Origin: Ramlibacter agri
GTDB taxonomy: Bacteria > Pseudomonadota > Gammaproteobacteria > Burkholderiales > Burkholderiaceae_C
Assembly (NCBI RefSeq): GCF_012927085.1
Contig: NZ_JABBFX010000001.1
Coordinates: 1,116,001 to 1,180,000 of the forward strand
Reading direction: 5' to 3'
Length of the DNA stretch: 64,000 bases
Positions within the stretch are counted from its first letter, which is position 1; each line of letters begins with the position of its first letter. The notes beneath the pieces were generated by a model. The model did not search any database and had not been told where the DNA came from. It was given only the letters and a program-made list of their open reading frames with translations. Below are positions 10,180-19,800 of this stretch, piece after piece. The translations under genes and the position numbers were made by a program.

Positions 10180-10437
10180 TCAGTGCAGCAAGGCCGAATG
10201 GGCCAGAAATGAACTTGTCCAGGCCGCCGCTCGCGCGTGCGATTCGCGAACGCGCCGCAATTCCCGCCAGACAGTGACCGGCGGCTGGCCAATGGGCGAG
10301 AACTGGCGGATTCGCCAATACGAGGCCCAGACTTCAACCCGCGTCGACGGCTTGATCTCGGTGTCGCCAAGGAGGTCGGCGCGGATGTCTCCGTCCGCTT
10401 GATCGTCAACGTGGACCCACGGTAGACCATGAAGCAT
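10180..10437 (-). pseudogene. Fragment resembling phage P2-type replication protein GPA
   Basis: An 85-codon reverse-strand reading contains a coherent protein segment: [18 protein letters not shown] followed by [21 protein letters not shown]. This Trp/Arg pattern ([20 protein letters not shown]) is what I know from the C-terminal part of bacteriophage replication gene A proteins, the rolling-circle initiators of P2-like phages. Only a small piece remains of a family that is normally more than 600 residues, and no upstream continuation is readable, so it is a remnant. The rest of 10149-10581 holds no gene I can support. The assignment rests on recalled family resemblance. Confidence 0.5.
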
Positions 10438-10537
10438 TCGGCCCTCGATGCCTGGTGAGCGCGATTTCGAAACAGATTCCTCCCGCCTCGGAAGGCCGGA
10501 GCCCGACACGCCAACAGGAAGCCGCGTGCCCACGCGA

Positions 10538-10554
10538 CTTAACGCCGCCTTAAC
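10538..10554 (+). promoter_or_regulatory. CTTAAC direct repeat upstream of the response regulator
   Basis: CTTAAC occurs at 10538-10543 and again at 10549-10554, an 11-bp phasing that is typical for OmpR/PhoB-family regulators binding two half-sites on one face of the helix. It lies 28 bp before the first ATG of the OmpR-type regulator gene, so self-regulation is a fair guess. The TTAA cores also give the only AT-rich patch in this GC-rich upstream region. Confidence 0.35.
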
Positions 10555-10581
10555 AGCACCCCCCGTAGAGTCGCGCGCGCC

Positions 10582-11331
10582 ATGCGCAACCGGTCCAGGC
10601 AGCCTGCCCGCCGGCAACGCGCGCGCCCGACGCAAACCCTTGCCGAGCCCACACGAATCTTGCGCATCCTGCTCGTTGAAGACAATCGCTCCCTCTCGGA
10701 ATGGCTGGCCCGCACGCTCGGTCGCGAGCGCTACGTCGTCGAGTGCGCCTACGACGGCGAGGACGCCAACCGGCGCCTGACGGCCGAGTCTTACGACGGC
10801 GTGATCCTGGACCTGGGCCTGCCCCGGATGACCGGCGACGAGGTGCTGCGCCGGCTGCGGCAACGCGATGACAACATGCCGGTGCTGGTGCTGACGGCCC
10901 ACGACACGATGAAGGATCGCGTCGGCAGCCTCGACGGCGGTGCGGACGACTTCATGGCCAAGCCCTTCGAGATGGCCGAACTCGAGGCGCGCATGCGCGC
11001 GCTCCTGCGGCGCGGGGCGCACAGCAAGAACCCGGTCCTGCGTTGCGGCAACCTGGCCTATGACAGCCACACGCGCCTGTTCTCGGTGGCGGATCGGCCG
11101 CTGGCGCTGACGCCGCGGGAACGCGCGGTGCTCGAGGCACTGATGCTCAAGGCGGGCCGCACGGTCAGCAAGCAGGCGCTCGCCGAATCGCTCTACTCGA
11201 TCGAGGACCAGGCCTCGCCGGACGCCATCGAGGTCTACGTGCACCGCCTGCGGCGCAAGATGGACGGTTGCGACGCCTCGCTGGTCACCTTGCGCGGCCT
11301 GGGTTACCTGCTGCGGCACGACGGCATCTGA
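10582..11331 (+). CDS. OmpR-family response regulator (TctD-like)
   Basis: Receiver domain followed by a winged-helix DNA-binding domain. From the conserved RILLVEDN start the phospho-acceptor is in VILDLGLPR (Asp51 counted from a TTG at 10660), with the conserved Lys in FMAKPFE; the C-terminal domain ends with [12 protein letters not shown] and LRGLGYLL. The ATG at 10582 adds 26 Arg-rich residues that receiver proteins do not normally have, so the TTG at 10660 may be the true start. It overlaps the sensor kinase gene by 1 nt (TGATG). The neighbourhood of a Bug/TctC receptor and porin suggests control of organic-acid uptake as in TctD/TctE, by inference. Confidence 0.88.
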   Translation: MRNRSRQPARRQRARPTQTLAEPTRILRILLVEDNRSLSEWLARTLGRERYVVECAYDGEDANRRLTAESYDGVILDLGLPRMTGDEVLRRLRQRDDNMPVLVLTAHDTMKDRVGSLDGGADDFMAKPFEMAELEARMRALLRRGAHSKNPVLRCGNLAYDSHTRLFSVADRPLALTPRERAVLEALMLKAGRTVSKQALAESLYSIEDQASPDAIEVYVHRLRRKMDGCDASLVTLRGLGYLLRHDGI

Positions 11332-12704
11332 TGGCCGCGGGCAGCCTGCGGGCGAAGCTGCTGCTGTGGCTGCTGCTGCCCCTGACCGTGGTCAGCGCCC
11401 TGGACGGGTGCCTGGCCTATCGCAGCAGCCAGGACACCGCGCTGTTGATGCAGGAGCGGCTGCTGCTCGGCGCCGCGCGCGTGATCGGCGAGCAGGTGCG
11501 GCTGGAGGACGGAGTCGTGCAGGTGGTGATCCCGCCGGCGGCCCTGGAGATGTTCGCGTCGCCCAGCCTGGATCGCGTGTACTACCGGGCCTCGGGGGCC
11601 GACGGCCGTTTACTTTCCGGATCGGCCGAACTGCCCCTGCCGGCGCGCCTGCCCGCGGCCGAAGACGCGGTGTTCTTTGACGCCGCCGTCGAGGGGCGCC
11701 CGGTGCGCGTCGTGGCATTCGCCCAACCGGTTTTTGCCGGCCAGGAGGCGGCCGTACAAATCGAGGTGGCACAGACCGGCGAAGGGCGCGAGCAGTTCGC
11801 CCGCCAACTGTGGGGTGCCACGCTCGCGCGCCAGCTGGCGCTGCTGCTGCTGGTGGCGGTGATGCTCTGGCTGGGCCTGCGCCACGCGACCGCGCCCATC
11901 CTGCGGCTGCGCGATCGCGTGCTGGCGCGCAGCCCCGGCGGCGTGGAGCCGATCGGCCTGGCGCGCGTGCCGACCGAGCTGCAGCCCCTGGTCGACGCGG
12001 TCAACGACTACGCCGAGCGCCTGGACCGGCACATGGACGCGCACAGCCGCTTCATCGCCAATGCCTCGCACCAGTTGCGCACCCCGTTGACGCTGCTGAA
12101 CACGCAGGTGGTCTACGCCCTGCGCAATGCGCAGCCCGCCGCTCGCCAGGAGGCGCTGGAAGCCATTCATGCCAGCGTCCAGCATGGCATCCACGCCGTG
12201 CAGCAGCTGCTCGCCTTCACGCGGGCGGAAGCGGCCGGAACGCAGTCGGAGCGCGTGCCGGTCAACCTGGCCGCCGTCGCCCACGAGGTGCTGGAGACCA
12301 TGGCCCTGAGCGCCCAGCAGCGGGGGATCGACCTGGGCTGGCAGGGCAGCGCGGGGGCGGCGCTCGTGCAAGGCAACGCGCGCCTGTTGGCGGAACTGGT
12401 CGCCAACCTCGTGGACAACGCGCTGCGCTACACGCCGCGCGGCGGCATCGTCAACGTGTCCGTCGAGCCGCACGAGGGCGGCATTGCGCTGCAGGTCGAG
12501 GACAACGGGCCCGGCGTTCCCGAAGCGCAGCGCGAACGCGTGTTCGAGCGCTTCTACCGCCTCCACGACAGCGATTCGGAGGGCAGCGGGCTGGGGCTCG
12601 CGATCGTGCGGGAAATCGTGCGCAGCCACGATGCGCACATCGCGCTGGAGACCGCGTCCGGCGGCCGCGGTCTGCTGGTGCGCGTGGCGTTTGCGGCCAG
12701 CTAG
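11331..12704 (+). CDS. Sensor histidine kinase (TctE-like)
   Basis: A 457-residue inner-membrane kinase partner of the preceding regulator. It has a transmembrane segment at about residues 8-27, a periplasmic region of roughly 130 residues, a second membrane segment at about 168-185, a HAMP-like linker, HisKA with the phospho-acceptor in [10 protein letters not shown] (H247), and a HATPase domain with the N box [13 protein letters not shown]1 box EDNGPGVP and G2 box GSGLGLAIV. The start ATG overlaps the regulator stop by one base. The short N-terminal sensor domain matches the 2CSK_N type found in TctE-like kinases. The stop overlaps that of the convergent ABC binding-protein gene by 4 nt. 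Confidence 0.92.
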   Translation: MAAGSLRAKLLLWLLLPLTVVSALDGCLAYRSSQDTALLMQERLLLGAARVIGEQVRLEDGVVQVVIPPAALEMFASPSLDRVYYRASGADGRLLSGSAELPLPARLPAAEDAVFFDAAVEGRPVRVVAFAQPVFAGQEAAVQIEVAQTGEGREQFARQLWGATLARQLALLLLVAVMLWLGLRHATAPILRLRDRVLARSPGGVEPIGLARVPTELQPLVDAVNDYAERLDRHMDAHSRFIANASHQLRTPLTLLNTQVVYALRNAQPAARQEALEAIHASVQHGIHAVQQLLAFTRAEAAGTQSERVPVNLAAVAHEVLETMALSAQQRGIDLGWQGSAGAALVQGNARLLAELVANLVDNALRYTPRGGIVNVSVEPHEGGIALQVEDNGPGVPEAQRERVFERFYRLHDSDSEGSGLGLAIVREIVRSHDAHIALETASGGRGLLVRVAFAAS

Positions 12705-13696
12705 TGCGCGGCCCGGACGAAATCGGTGGTGTAGGTCTCGCGCAGGTCGACGGGCTTGTTGCGCACCGCGAAGTTCACGGTTTGCAGCGCGCGCAGCACC
12801 GTCGCCGGGCCGGCTTCGGGCATGAGGCCGTCCGCCGTGAACATCGCCTTGCTGCCGGCCAGTGACTGGACGTAGATCGCCGGGTTGCCACCCAGCATCT
12901 CCGGCGGCAGTTGCGCCGCGATTTCCGCCGCGGAATGTCCCGCCATGAACCGGAGCGTGCGCACGAACGCGTTGACCAGTTTCTGCACCTGCTCGGGATG
13001 CTTGCGGATCCAGCGCGTCTCCATGTACAGGCAGGAAAAGGGATAGAGGCCGCCCAGCGCCTTGTGCGTGCCTTCCGGCGTGCGCAGGTCCACGAGCACC
13101 TTCGCATCGCCGCTGGCAAGCAATAGCGAGGCCGTCGGCTCCGTGGTCATGCCGGCATCGATCCGGCCCTGGCGCATGGCCTGCGTGAAGGGGGCGCCGG
13201 CGCCCACCGGCACCAGGTTCAGGTCGGCCAGCCGAAGCCCATGGGTCAGGGCCAGGTACTGCGTCAGGAAGCTCGTCGACGAACCCAGGCCCGTCACGCC
13301 GAGGGCCACGCCCTTGAAATCGGCCGGCGAGCGGATGCGGTCGGCTGCGCGTGAGGCCACCAGTTCCACCTCGCCTGGCGCGATGGCCAACTGCACGACC
13401 GATTGCACCGACTTGCCCTTGGCCTGCAGGTCGATCGTGTGGTCGTAGGAGCCGATGACGCCATGGGCGGAGCCGGCCAGCAGGACATCGGCGGCGCGCA
13501 CGCCCGAGGGCTCGCTCTGCAGCTCCACGTCGAGGCCTTCGTCCCGGAAATAGCCGAGGCGCTCGGCCAGGATGGCCGGCAGGAAGATCTGCTTCTCGGT
13601 GCCGGCCACGATCAGGATCGTCTTCGCCTCCCCGGCGCCGGCCATTCCGCTTGCCAGCGCCAGCACCACGAGCAGCGGCCCCAGTGCGCGTCGCAT
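12701..13696 (-). CDS. ABC transporter substrate-binding protein (NitT/TauT-like)
   Basis: A periplasmic receptor of the NMT1/SsuA-like group, 331 residues. A signal peptide follows the ATG at 13696 (MRRALGPLLVV, cleavage near GAGEA), preceded by a good AAAGGAG ribosome site; an in-frame start at 13738 would place polar residues before the signal. The mature part shows IFLPAILAERLGYFRDEGLDVEL, GVIGSYDHTIDL and the FKGVALGVTGLGSST segment usual for nitrate, sulfonate or taurine and pyrimidine-precursor receptors. No permease or ATPase gene is nearby, so it must share components encoded elsewhere. It converges with the sensor kinase and diverges from the porin. Confidence 0.85.
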   Translation of the reverse strand: MRRALGPLLVVLALASGMAGAGEAKTILIVAGTEKQIFLPAILAERLGYFRDEGLDVELQSEPSGVRAADVLLAGSAHGVIGSYDHTIDLQAKGKSVQSVVQLAIAPGEVELVASRAADRIRSPADFKGVALGVTGLGSSTSFLTQYLALTHGLRLADLNLVPVGAGAPFTQAMRQGRIDAGMTTEPTASLLLASGDAKVLVDLRTPEGTHKALGGLYPFSCLYMETRWIRKHPEQVQKLVNAFVRTLRFMAGHSAAEIAAQLPPEMLGGNPAIYVQSLAGSKAMFTADGLMPEAGPATVLRALQTVNFAVRNKPVDLRETYTTDFVRAAH

Positions 13697-13772
13697 CGTC
13701 GTCTCCTTTGTCTTTCTGGAAATCCGGTGACCGGCCACGGACTGGTCCCCGCGCCAGCTTAGCGCACGGCAC

Positions 13773-13855
13773 CTTTCGATCCGCTTTCGAAAGCTCCCGC
13801 TGTCGGCCCGTCGTCACAGGGGGAACTCCTGCCTGCGTCGAAAGCGGATGGAAAG
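13773..13855. promoter_or_regulatory. Paired 11-bp-phased CTTTC repeats between binding-protein and porin genes
   Basis: CTTTC occurs at 13773-13777 and 13784-13788; the complement GAAAG occurs at 13840-13844 and 13851-13855. Each pair is spaced exactly 11 bp, and the pairs form an inverted arrangement that includes a perfect 12-bp inverted repeat (ATCCGCTTTCGA at 13779-13790, TCGAAAGCGGAT at 13838-13849). This is what a dimeric OmpR-type regulator site looks like, placed in the 260-bp divergent region between the substrate-binding protein and porin genes. The TctD-like regulator encoded 2.5 kb away is the natural candidate; that link is inference. Confidence 0.55.
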
Positions 13856-13956
13856 CGATGGCTCCCTAGAGTTCGCCCGGCTGCCGGAGCTGAACCCGGC
13901 GCCAACAGACGGCCTGCGAGGGCCGCATCGACAGACCTCGAGGAGAACCACACTTC

Positions 13957-15276
13957 ATGACCAAGAAAAGAATCGCCCTGACCGGCGCCGCGCTGGGGCT
14001 GGCATCCGTGGTGGCCCACGGCCAGAGCACCGCCCAATTGCAGGTGGAGGTGCAGAAGGCCCAGGCCGCTGCCGCCCAGGCCCAGGATGCCGCCAAGCAG
14101 GCGCAGGCCGCCCTGCAGCAGGCGCTGGACGCCGCGGCCCGGGCGCGCCAGGACGCAGCCGCGACCGCCGCAGCCGCCCCGAGTCCCGCCGCCGGCGGCC
14201 CGCTGACCGTGTCCAGCGGCGCCAACAGCGCCACGCTGTACGGCCTGATCGACATCACCCTGGTCACCAAGGACCATGCCGACGCGGCGGGCAACCGCCT
14301 GACCACGCCGCCGGTGTCCTGGTTCAGCGGCAACCGCTGGGGCCTGACCGGCCAGCATGTCGCCTCGGGCGACCTGAGCGTGATCTTCCGGCTGGAAAGC
14401 GAATTCGAGTCGCAGACCGGCGAGATGGACACGCCCGGCAACCTGTTCAACCGCGACGCCTGGCTGGGCGTGCAAAGCAAGTCGCTGGGCAAGCTGACCA
14501 TCGGCCGCCAGAACGCGCTGGCGCGCGACCCGGCGGGGTCGGCGGTGTACGGCGATCCCTACGGCCCGGCCAAGGCCAACCTGGACGAAGGCGGCTACAC
14601 CAACAACAACAACTTCAAGCAGATGATCTTCTACGCGGGCAGCGCCACCGGCACCCGCTACGACCGCGGCGTGGTCTGGAAGAAGGCCTTCGACCGCGTC
14701 GTCGCGGGCCTGGGCTACCAGTTCGGCGACGTCCCCGGCAGCTTCAACACCGGCTCCACCAAGACCGGCACGCTGGCGTACAACGGCGACCACTTCACCG
14801 TGGCCGGCTTCCTGACCGACGCCAACATCGCCAACCTGCAACATCGCACGCAATCGATCGGCGGCAACGTGCAGGTCACGCCGCTGGTGCGCCTGAATGC
14901 CGGCTACTTCCACTACACGGCGGAGCAGGGCGGCCACTTCGGCGACCGCAAGGACAACGCCTGGACGGTCTCGACCAAGCTCACCCCCGCGGGCGCCTTC
15001 GACTATGAACTGGGCTACCAGGTCATGCGCGCGCACAACGCAGGCACTGCCGGCGGCTTCGTGCAGAACGCCTACAGCGACACGAGCGGCATCACCGGCG
15101 TGGCCAGCGGCGACCGCAAAACGCTGTACGGCTCGGCGTTCTACCACCTGGACAAGGTCACCGAGTTCTACCTGGCGGCCGACCACCTGAGCACCACCGG
15201 CACCTACCTGGCTGCGCAGGCGCATGGCTTCAAGACGCAGACCGAGTTCGGCGTCGGCATGCGCTATCGCTTCTGA
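13957..15276 (+). CDS. Gram-negative porin with N-terminal coiled coil
   Basis: A 439-residue trimeric-type outer-membrane porin. After a signal peptide (MTKKRIALTG, cleavage near VVAHGQS) there is an Ala/Gln-rich coiled-coil stretch at about residues 26-75, then the barrel with SATLYGLIDITLVT, SWFSGNRWGLTG and the strongly conserved WLGVQSKSLGKLTIGRQ of betaproteobacterial porins, ending in GVGMRYRF with terminal Phe. A GAGGAGAA ribosome site precedes the ATG. It is followed by a strong terminator, so it is transcribed apart from the Bug receptor gene. The paired repeats upstream suggest regulation by the nearby two-component system. It likely admits small anionic solutes. Confidence 0.92.
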   Translation: MTKKRIALTGAALGLASVVAHGQSTAQLQVEVQKAQAAAAQAQDAAKQAQAALQQALDAAARARQDAAATAAAAPSPAAGGPLTVSSGANSATLYGLIDITLVTKDHADAAGNRLTTPPVSWFSGNRWGLTGQHVASGDLSVIFRLESEFESQTGEMDTPGNLFNRDAWLGVQSKSLGKLTIGRQNALARDPAGSAVYGDPYGPAKANLDEGGYTNNNNFKQMIFYAGSATGTRYDRGVVWKKAFDRVVAGLGYQFGDVPGSFNTGSTKTGTLAYNGDHFTVAGFLTDANIANLQHRTQSIGGNVQVTPLVRLNAGYFHYTAEQGGHFGDRKDNAWTVSTKLTPAGAFDYELGYQVMRAHNAGTAGGFVQNAYSDTSGITGVASGDRKTLYGSAFYHLDKVTEFYLAADHLSTTGTYLAAQAHGFKTQTEFGVGMRYRF

Positions 15277-15329
15277 CCTGATGGCTCCCTGACGCCAGAT
15301 TTTCTCCAAGGCACGGCGTTCCCGTTTGC

Positions 15330-15360
15330 GGGGATGCGCCCCGGCGCATCCCCGATTTTT
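15330..15360 (+). terminator. Rho-independent terminator after the porin gene
   Basis: A perfect 11-bp stem, GGGGATGCGCC (15330-15340) and GGCGCATCCCC (15343-15353), with a minimal CC loop, is followed by GATTTTT. It lies between the porin stop (15276) and the Bug receptor start (15392), so the two genes are separate transcription units. Confidence 0.85.
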
Positions 15361-15391
15361 CTTGCAAGCATTCCACTGATAGGAGACTCCG

Positions 15392-16375
15392 ATGAGCCAA
15401 CTCAACGCGACCCGCCTGCTTGCGGCCGCATGCCTGGCGCTGGCCGGCGCGGGCGCGCACGCGCAGGATGCCGCCAGGTTCCCGGCCAGGACGATGACCC
15501 TGGTCGTTCCGTATGCGCCGGGCGGCAGCTCCGACACGCGCGCGCGCATGCTGGCCGCGAAGATGCAGGCCACCCTGGGCCAGACGATCGTCGTCGAGAA
15601 CAAGGCCGGCGGCGGCGGCAACATCGGCACGGACCTGATCGCCAAGGCCGCGCCGGACGGCTACACCTTCGGCATCGGCAACTTCGCGCCGCTGTCCGTC
15701 AACAAGGCGATGATGGCCAGGGTGCCCTTCGACCCCGCGAAGGACCTGGCCCCGATCATCCTCATCGAGCGTGGGCCGCTGGTGCTGGTGGTGCCCGAGA
15801 ACTCGCCCTTCAAAACTTTCCAGGACCTCGTGAGCTACGGCAAGGCGCACCCGGACAAGATCACCTTCGCCTCCGCCGGCGTGGGCGGCGCCTACCACCT
15901 GGCCGGCGAACTGCTGTCCTCGGCCACCGGCGTGCCGATGGTGCACATACCCTACAAGGGCGGCGGCCCGGCCACGACCGACCTGCTGGGCGGCCAGGTG
16001 AGCTTCATGTTCGACATGGCGCCCGCGGTGCTGCCTCATATCAAGGAGCACAAGATGCGCGCGCTGGCCGTGGCGAACGAGAAGCGGCTGCCGCAGTTGC
16101 CCGACGTGCCGACGCTCGACGAGATGGGCCTGAAGAACATGGCCATGTCCAACTGGTTCGGCCTGGTGGCGCCGGCGAAGACGCCCAAGGCGGTCATCGA
16201 CAAGCTGAACGACGCCGCCAACAAGGCGCTGAAGGATCCCGAGATCGCCAGGGCCATCCAGGAGCCGGGCAACATCATCGGCGGCGGCACGCCCGATCAA
16301 TTCCAGGGCTTCGTGAACGGCGAAACCGTGCGCTGGAGCAAGGTGGTGAAGGAAAAGAACATCACGGCGGATTGA
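15392..16375 (+). CDS. Tripartite tricarboxylate transporter receptor (Bug/TctC family)
   Basis: A 327-residue periplasmic solute receptor. A signal peptide ends at GAGAHAQ; the mature protein has the family signature VVPYAPGGSSDTRARML, GQTIVVENKAGGGGNIGTD, AAPDGYT, and HIPYKGGGPATTDLLGGQ. A TAGGAGA ribosome site precedes the ATG. Bug proteins bind carboxylates such as citrate, nicotinate or aromatic acids; the ligand cannot be inferred here. No TctA/TctB membrane genes are next to it, which is normal for the many orphan Bug proteins in Comamonadaceae. Confidence 0.95.
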   Translation: MSQLNATRLLAAACLALAGAGAHAQDAARFPARTMTLVVPYAPGGSSDTRARMLAAKMQATLGQTIVVENKAGGGGNIGTDLIAKAAPDGYTFGIGNFAPLSVNKAMMARVPFDPAKDLAPIILIERGPLVLVVPENSPFKTFQDLVSYGKAHPDKITFASAGVGGAYHLAGELLSSATGVPMVHIPYKGGGPATTDLLGGQVSFMFDMAPAVLPHIKEHKMRALAVANEKRLPQLPDVPTLDEMGLKNMAMSNWFGLVAPAKTPKAVIDKLNDAANKALKDPEIARAIQEPGNIIGGGTPDQFQGFVNGETVRWSKVVKEKNITAD

Positions 16376-16399
16376 AGGGGCCGCGCCGGGCGCTTGCCG

Positions 16400-16747
16400 T
16401 CACTTGCCCCGCGCTTCCTTGGCGGCTTCGGCCGCCTCCTGCGCCGCGCTTTCCTTCTTCTTCGAAACGACCTTGCCGGTCAGGGCGTCGACCTGGACTT
16501 CGGTCATGTCGCGGCTGCCGTCCTGCGAGATGTCGAACGACCAGACCAGCTTGCCGTGTTCGCGCTCCAGCTCGGAGCTGTGAACCTTGCCGTTCGGCAC
16601 GAGGGCCAGGGCCGTCCGTTCGGCCTGGTCCTGGCCGATCCGGGCCTGCGCCTGCAATTGCGCCTGGGACGGCTCCGCGGCAACAGCATGGGTGAGGGAC
16701 AGGGCGCCGGCCAGGGCCAGAGCCGGGAAGGTGGGCTTGAGCATCAT
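16400..16747 (-). CDS. Small periplasmic PepSY-domain protein
   Basis: About 115 residues with a signal peptide (MMLKPTFPALALAGAL, cleavage near AVAAEP). The mature part has the PepSY pattern: ARIGQDQAERTALALVPNGKVHSSELE, then HGKLVWSFDI and TEVQVDALTGKVVS, ending in a charged Lys/Glu/Ala tail. PepSY proteins often inhibit proteases or act in envelope regulation. Starts are possible at 16756, 16747 and 16744; a GGAG lies between the first and second, so the ATG pair at 16747/16744 is preferred. It is downstream of, and on the same strand as, the hybrid kinase gene with a gap of about 90 nt. Confidence 0.8.
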   Translation of the reverse strand: MMLKPTFPALALAGALSLTHAVAAEPSQAQLQAQARIGQDQAERTALALVPNGKVHSSELEREHGKLVWSFDISQDGSRDMTEVQVDALTGKVVSKKKESAAQEAAEAAKEARGK

Positions 16748-16838
16748 GGACTCCATCGGTCGTCACGCTGCCCCGATGGCGGCGCGCGGCGGGATCATGC
16801 GCGGGGCTCCTGAGATGGACCTGAGGACGCAGGCCGGG

Positions 16839-19800
16839 CTACCACCGCTCGGTGGCGACCAGGATCCCCCGGATCGCCTCCGCCACCGACTGTGCCTCGC
16901 GACCGCCCGCGCCGCCTCCCCGCCTGAGGCACTCCTCCAGGCGCGCAGCATCGCCGGCCAGTCCCTCGGCCCCGACATTCGCCGACATGCCCTTCAGCGA
17001 ATGCATCAACCTCGCCAGGTCTTCAGGCGTGGCCGTCGCGCTCGCCAGCGTCGCGAGCGCACCCTGGAGGTTGTCGCGGAACACCGGCAGCACGGAGCGC
17101 AGCAGGCCTTCGTCGTTGCCCAGGCGCTCGAGCGCGATGCGCCGGTCGAAAGTGCCGGTGGCGCGATCAGGCACCGGGCTGACCGGCGCCCACGCGGAAT
17201 CTTCGTCCGGCAGCACGTGGCGGCGGACGGTCCGCACCACCTCTTCGATTACGAAGGGCTTGCCCACATGGTCGTTCATGCCCGCGGCCAGGCAGTCCTG
17301 CCGGTCGCTCTCCATCGCGTTCGCGGTCATGGCGATGATCGGCAAGTCCGCAGGACCAATAGCCTTGCGGATCTCGCGCGTGGCCGCCAAGCCGTCCATG
17401 ACCGGCATCTGCACGTCCATCAGCACCGCGTCGAAGCGCCCGCCGCCGGCCAGGCGCTCCACCGCCAGCTGGCCGTTGACGACCACTTCGACGGCGGCGC
17501 CGCTGCGCTCCAGGAGCTCGATGGCGATCTGCTGGTTCACCAGGTTGTCTTCGGCCAGCAGCAGCCGCATGCCTGCCAAGCCCTGCGAAGGAGCCACGAG
17601 ACGCGGAGCAGGCGAAGGCTCGCCGGGATGGCGCGCCCGCGCCAGCGCCGAACGCAACATGCCTGCCGTCACCGGCTTGACCAGGTAACCCTGCAACAGC
17701 GCCTGCTCGCTCGCGGCCCGCTGGTCCAGCATCTCGCGGCCATGTGCGGTGACCATGATGACCAGCGGCGTGTCCTCGGGCAGCGACAAGGCGCGGATGC
17801 GCGCACAGGTCTGCCAGCCATCGAGCTCCGGCATGATCCAGTCGACGAACACGGCCTGGTAGCTCAGGCCCGCGGCCGCGGAGGCCGTGATGCGTGTCAG
17901 TGCTTCGCGCCCTGTCGCGGCGGTGTCGACCTGCCAGCCGCAACCGCGGCACAAGGCTGCAAGCGTGTCGCGCGCCATCGCGTTGTCGTCGACGATCAGC
18001 ACGCGCGCTTCCTGCATATCCACCGGGTCCGCAACCACAGCGCTCACCGGCAGCCGCAGCGTGAACCAGAAGCGGCTGCCCTTGGACAGAGCGCTGGCCA
18101 GGTGCAGCCGCGAATCCATCAGCTCCGTCAGGCGCCGGCAGATGCCCAGGCCGAGCCCGGTGCCGCCGTACTGGCGCGCGGTTTCGTCCGAGGCCTGCAC
18201 GAATTCGCCGAACAGGCGCTGCTGCTGTTCGGGCGTGATGCCGATGCCGCTGTCCTGCACGCTGAATTCGATGGTGGCGTGCGTCGCATCGCGCTCCACC
18301 AGCCGCGTGCCGACGACGACTTCGCCGCGCTCCGTGAACTTGATGGCGTTGCCGCCCAGGTTGATCAGGATCTGCCGCAGCCGCATGTCGTCGCCGACCA
18401 GGTGGTCGGGCACCTGCGGGTCGAGGTCGTAGAGCACTTCCACGTCGCGCTGCCCGAGGTTGCTGGAGAGGATCACCGACAGGTCCGACAGCAGGCCTTC
18501 GAGCGAGAACGGATGCATGTCCAGCCGCATCTTCCCGGCCTCGATCTTGGAGAAGTCGAGGATGTCGTTCAGCAGGCTCAGCAGCGAACGCGCCGCGCCT
18601 TCGGCCTTGCCGGCATAGTCGTCCTGGCGCGCCGTCAGCTCGGTCCCTCGCAGCAGCGTCAGCATGCCCAGGATGGCGTTCATGGGTGTGCGGATCTCGT
18701 GGCTCATGCTCGAAAGGAAACGGCTCTTGGCGCCGCTCGCCAGCAGCGCTTCCTCCTTCGCTGCGATCAGCGCGGCTTCCTCCTGCTTGCGCCGGGTGAT
18801 GTCGCGGGCGATCCCGAGCAGGCCTACGCAGCGCCCCTCTTCGTCGCGCATCGCCACTTTCACCACCTCGGAGCAGCGCAGCTCGCCATCGGGCCCGAAC
18901 TCGAACTGCTCGAAGGCCACGGGCTGCTGCGAGCGCAGGGCTTGTTCGTCCGAAACCGCCTGGCGCGCGCCTTTCTCCTCGCCGAACAGCTCGACCCCGG
19001 TTCGCCCGAGTACCTGCGGCTCCGTGACGCCGTGGTACTTGCGGTGCGCGGGGTTGGACAGCACGAAGGCGCCGTCCTGGTCCTTCAGCCAGACCCGGTC
19101 CGGCAGGTTGTTCACCAGCGCGCTCAGCTGCGCTTCCTTGCGCGCCAGCGCCGCCTGCGAGGCGACGTAGGCCGAGAGGTCGGTGAAGGTCCGCACGACG
19201 CCGCCATCGGGCAAGGGGCGGGTGGTCACGTCGAAGGTGCGGCCGTCGCGCGTCTTGCGCACGTAGGTCTCGGGCCCGGTCAATGCCGACAGCCGGTCCC
19301 CCCTGGCCACGTAGCCGCGCGTGACGGCGTCGACGTACGAGAAATCCGGGCCGAAATCGCCCCGGTCGATCTGGAAGCGGACCAGCTGGTCCATCGTGGG
19401 CTTGCCCGCCAGCAGGCTGGCAGGCAGCTGCAGCAGCTCCTGGTAACGCCGGTTCCAGAACACCAGCCGGCCGTCGCGGTCGATCGCGGAGATGCCTTGC
19501 GACATGCTGTCCAGGGTGATCTCGAGGGCGTGGGTCTTTTCGGACAGCGCCTGCTGCGCCTCGAAATACGCCGTCACGTCGGAATAGGTGCGCACGGCGC
19601 CGCCTTCGGCCAGGGCCAGCGTGACGACCTCCAGCACGCGGCCGTTGTGCGTGCGCCGCAGGTACTTGCCGTTCGAGTAGATGTCGGATGGCAGCGAATC
19701 CTGGGCGCCGCCGGCCAGCTCGATCGCGTCGACGTCGCCTCGCTCCTGCTGGAAGCGCACGACGTCGCCGATGCTGTGCCGGCCGTTCAGCAGGTCCTCC

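Larger units (their letters stand above)
6979..10437. mobile_element. Probable remnant of an integrated prophage/island with kinase-TPR cargo
   Basis: Between the tRNA and the response-regulator gene at 10582 the base composition drops: a hand count of 8461-8520 gives 29 of 60 G/C, against 41 of 60 in 55861-55920. Codons rare elsewhere in the window (AGA, ATA, TTA, TTT) become common. The block holds two same-strand genes, a Ser/Thr kinase and a TPR protein, and ends at a fragment like phage replication protein GPA. No integrase and no second copy of the tRNA 3' end were found, so the right border is approximate and the element appears decayed. 6979-7142 holds no gene; it contains a hairpin TGCCCC-N6-GGGGCA near 7080-7100 of unknown role. 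Confidence 0.55.

Noticed and set aside
6979..10581. Second copy of the tRNA 3' end (attachment site) at the island's right border
   Set aside because: No stretch matching GTTCAAGTCC or ACGGCCTACCA was found after 6978, so an att site cannot be claimed.
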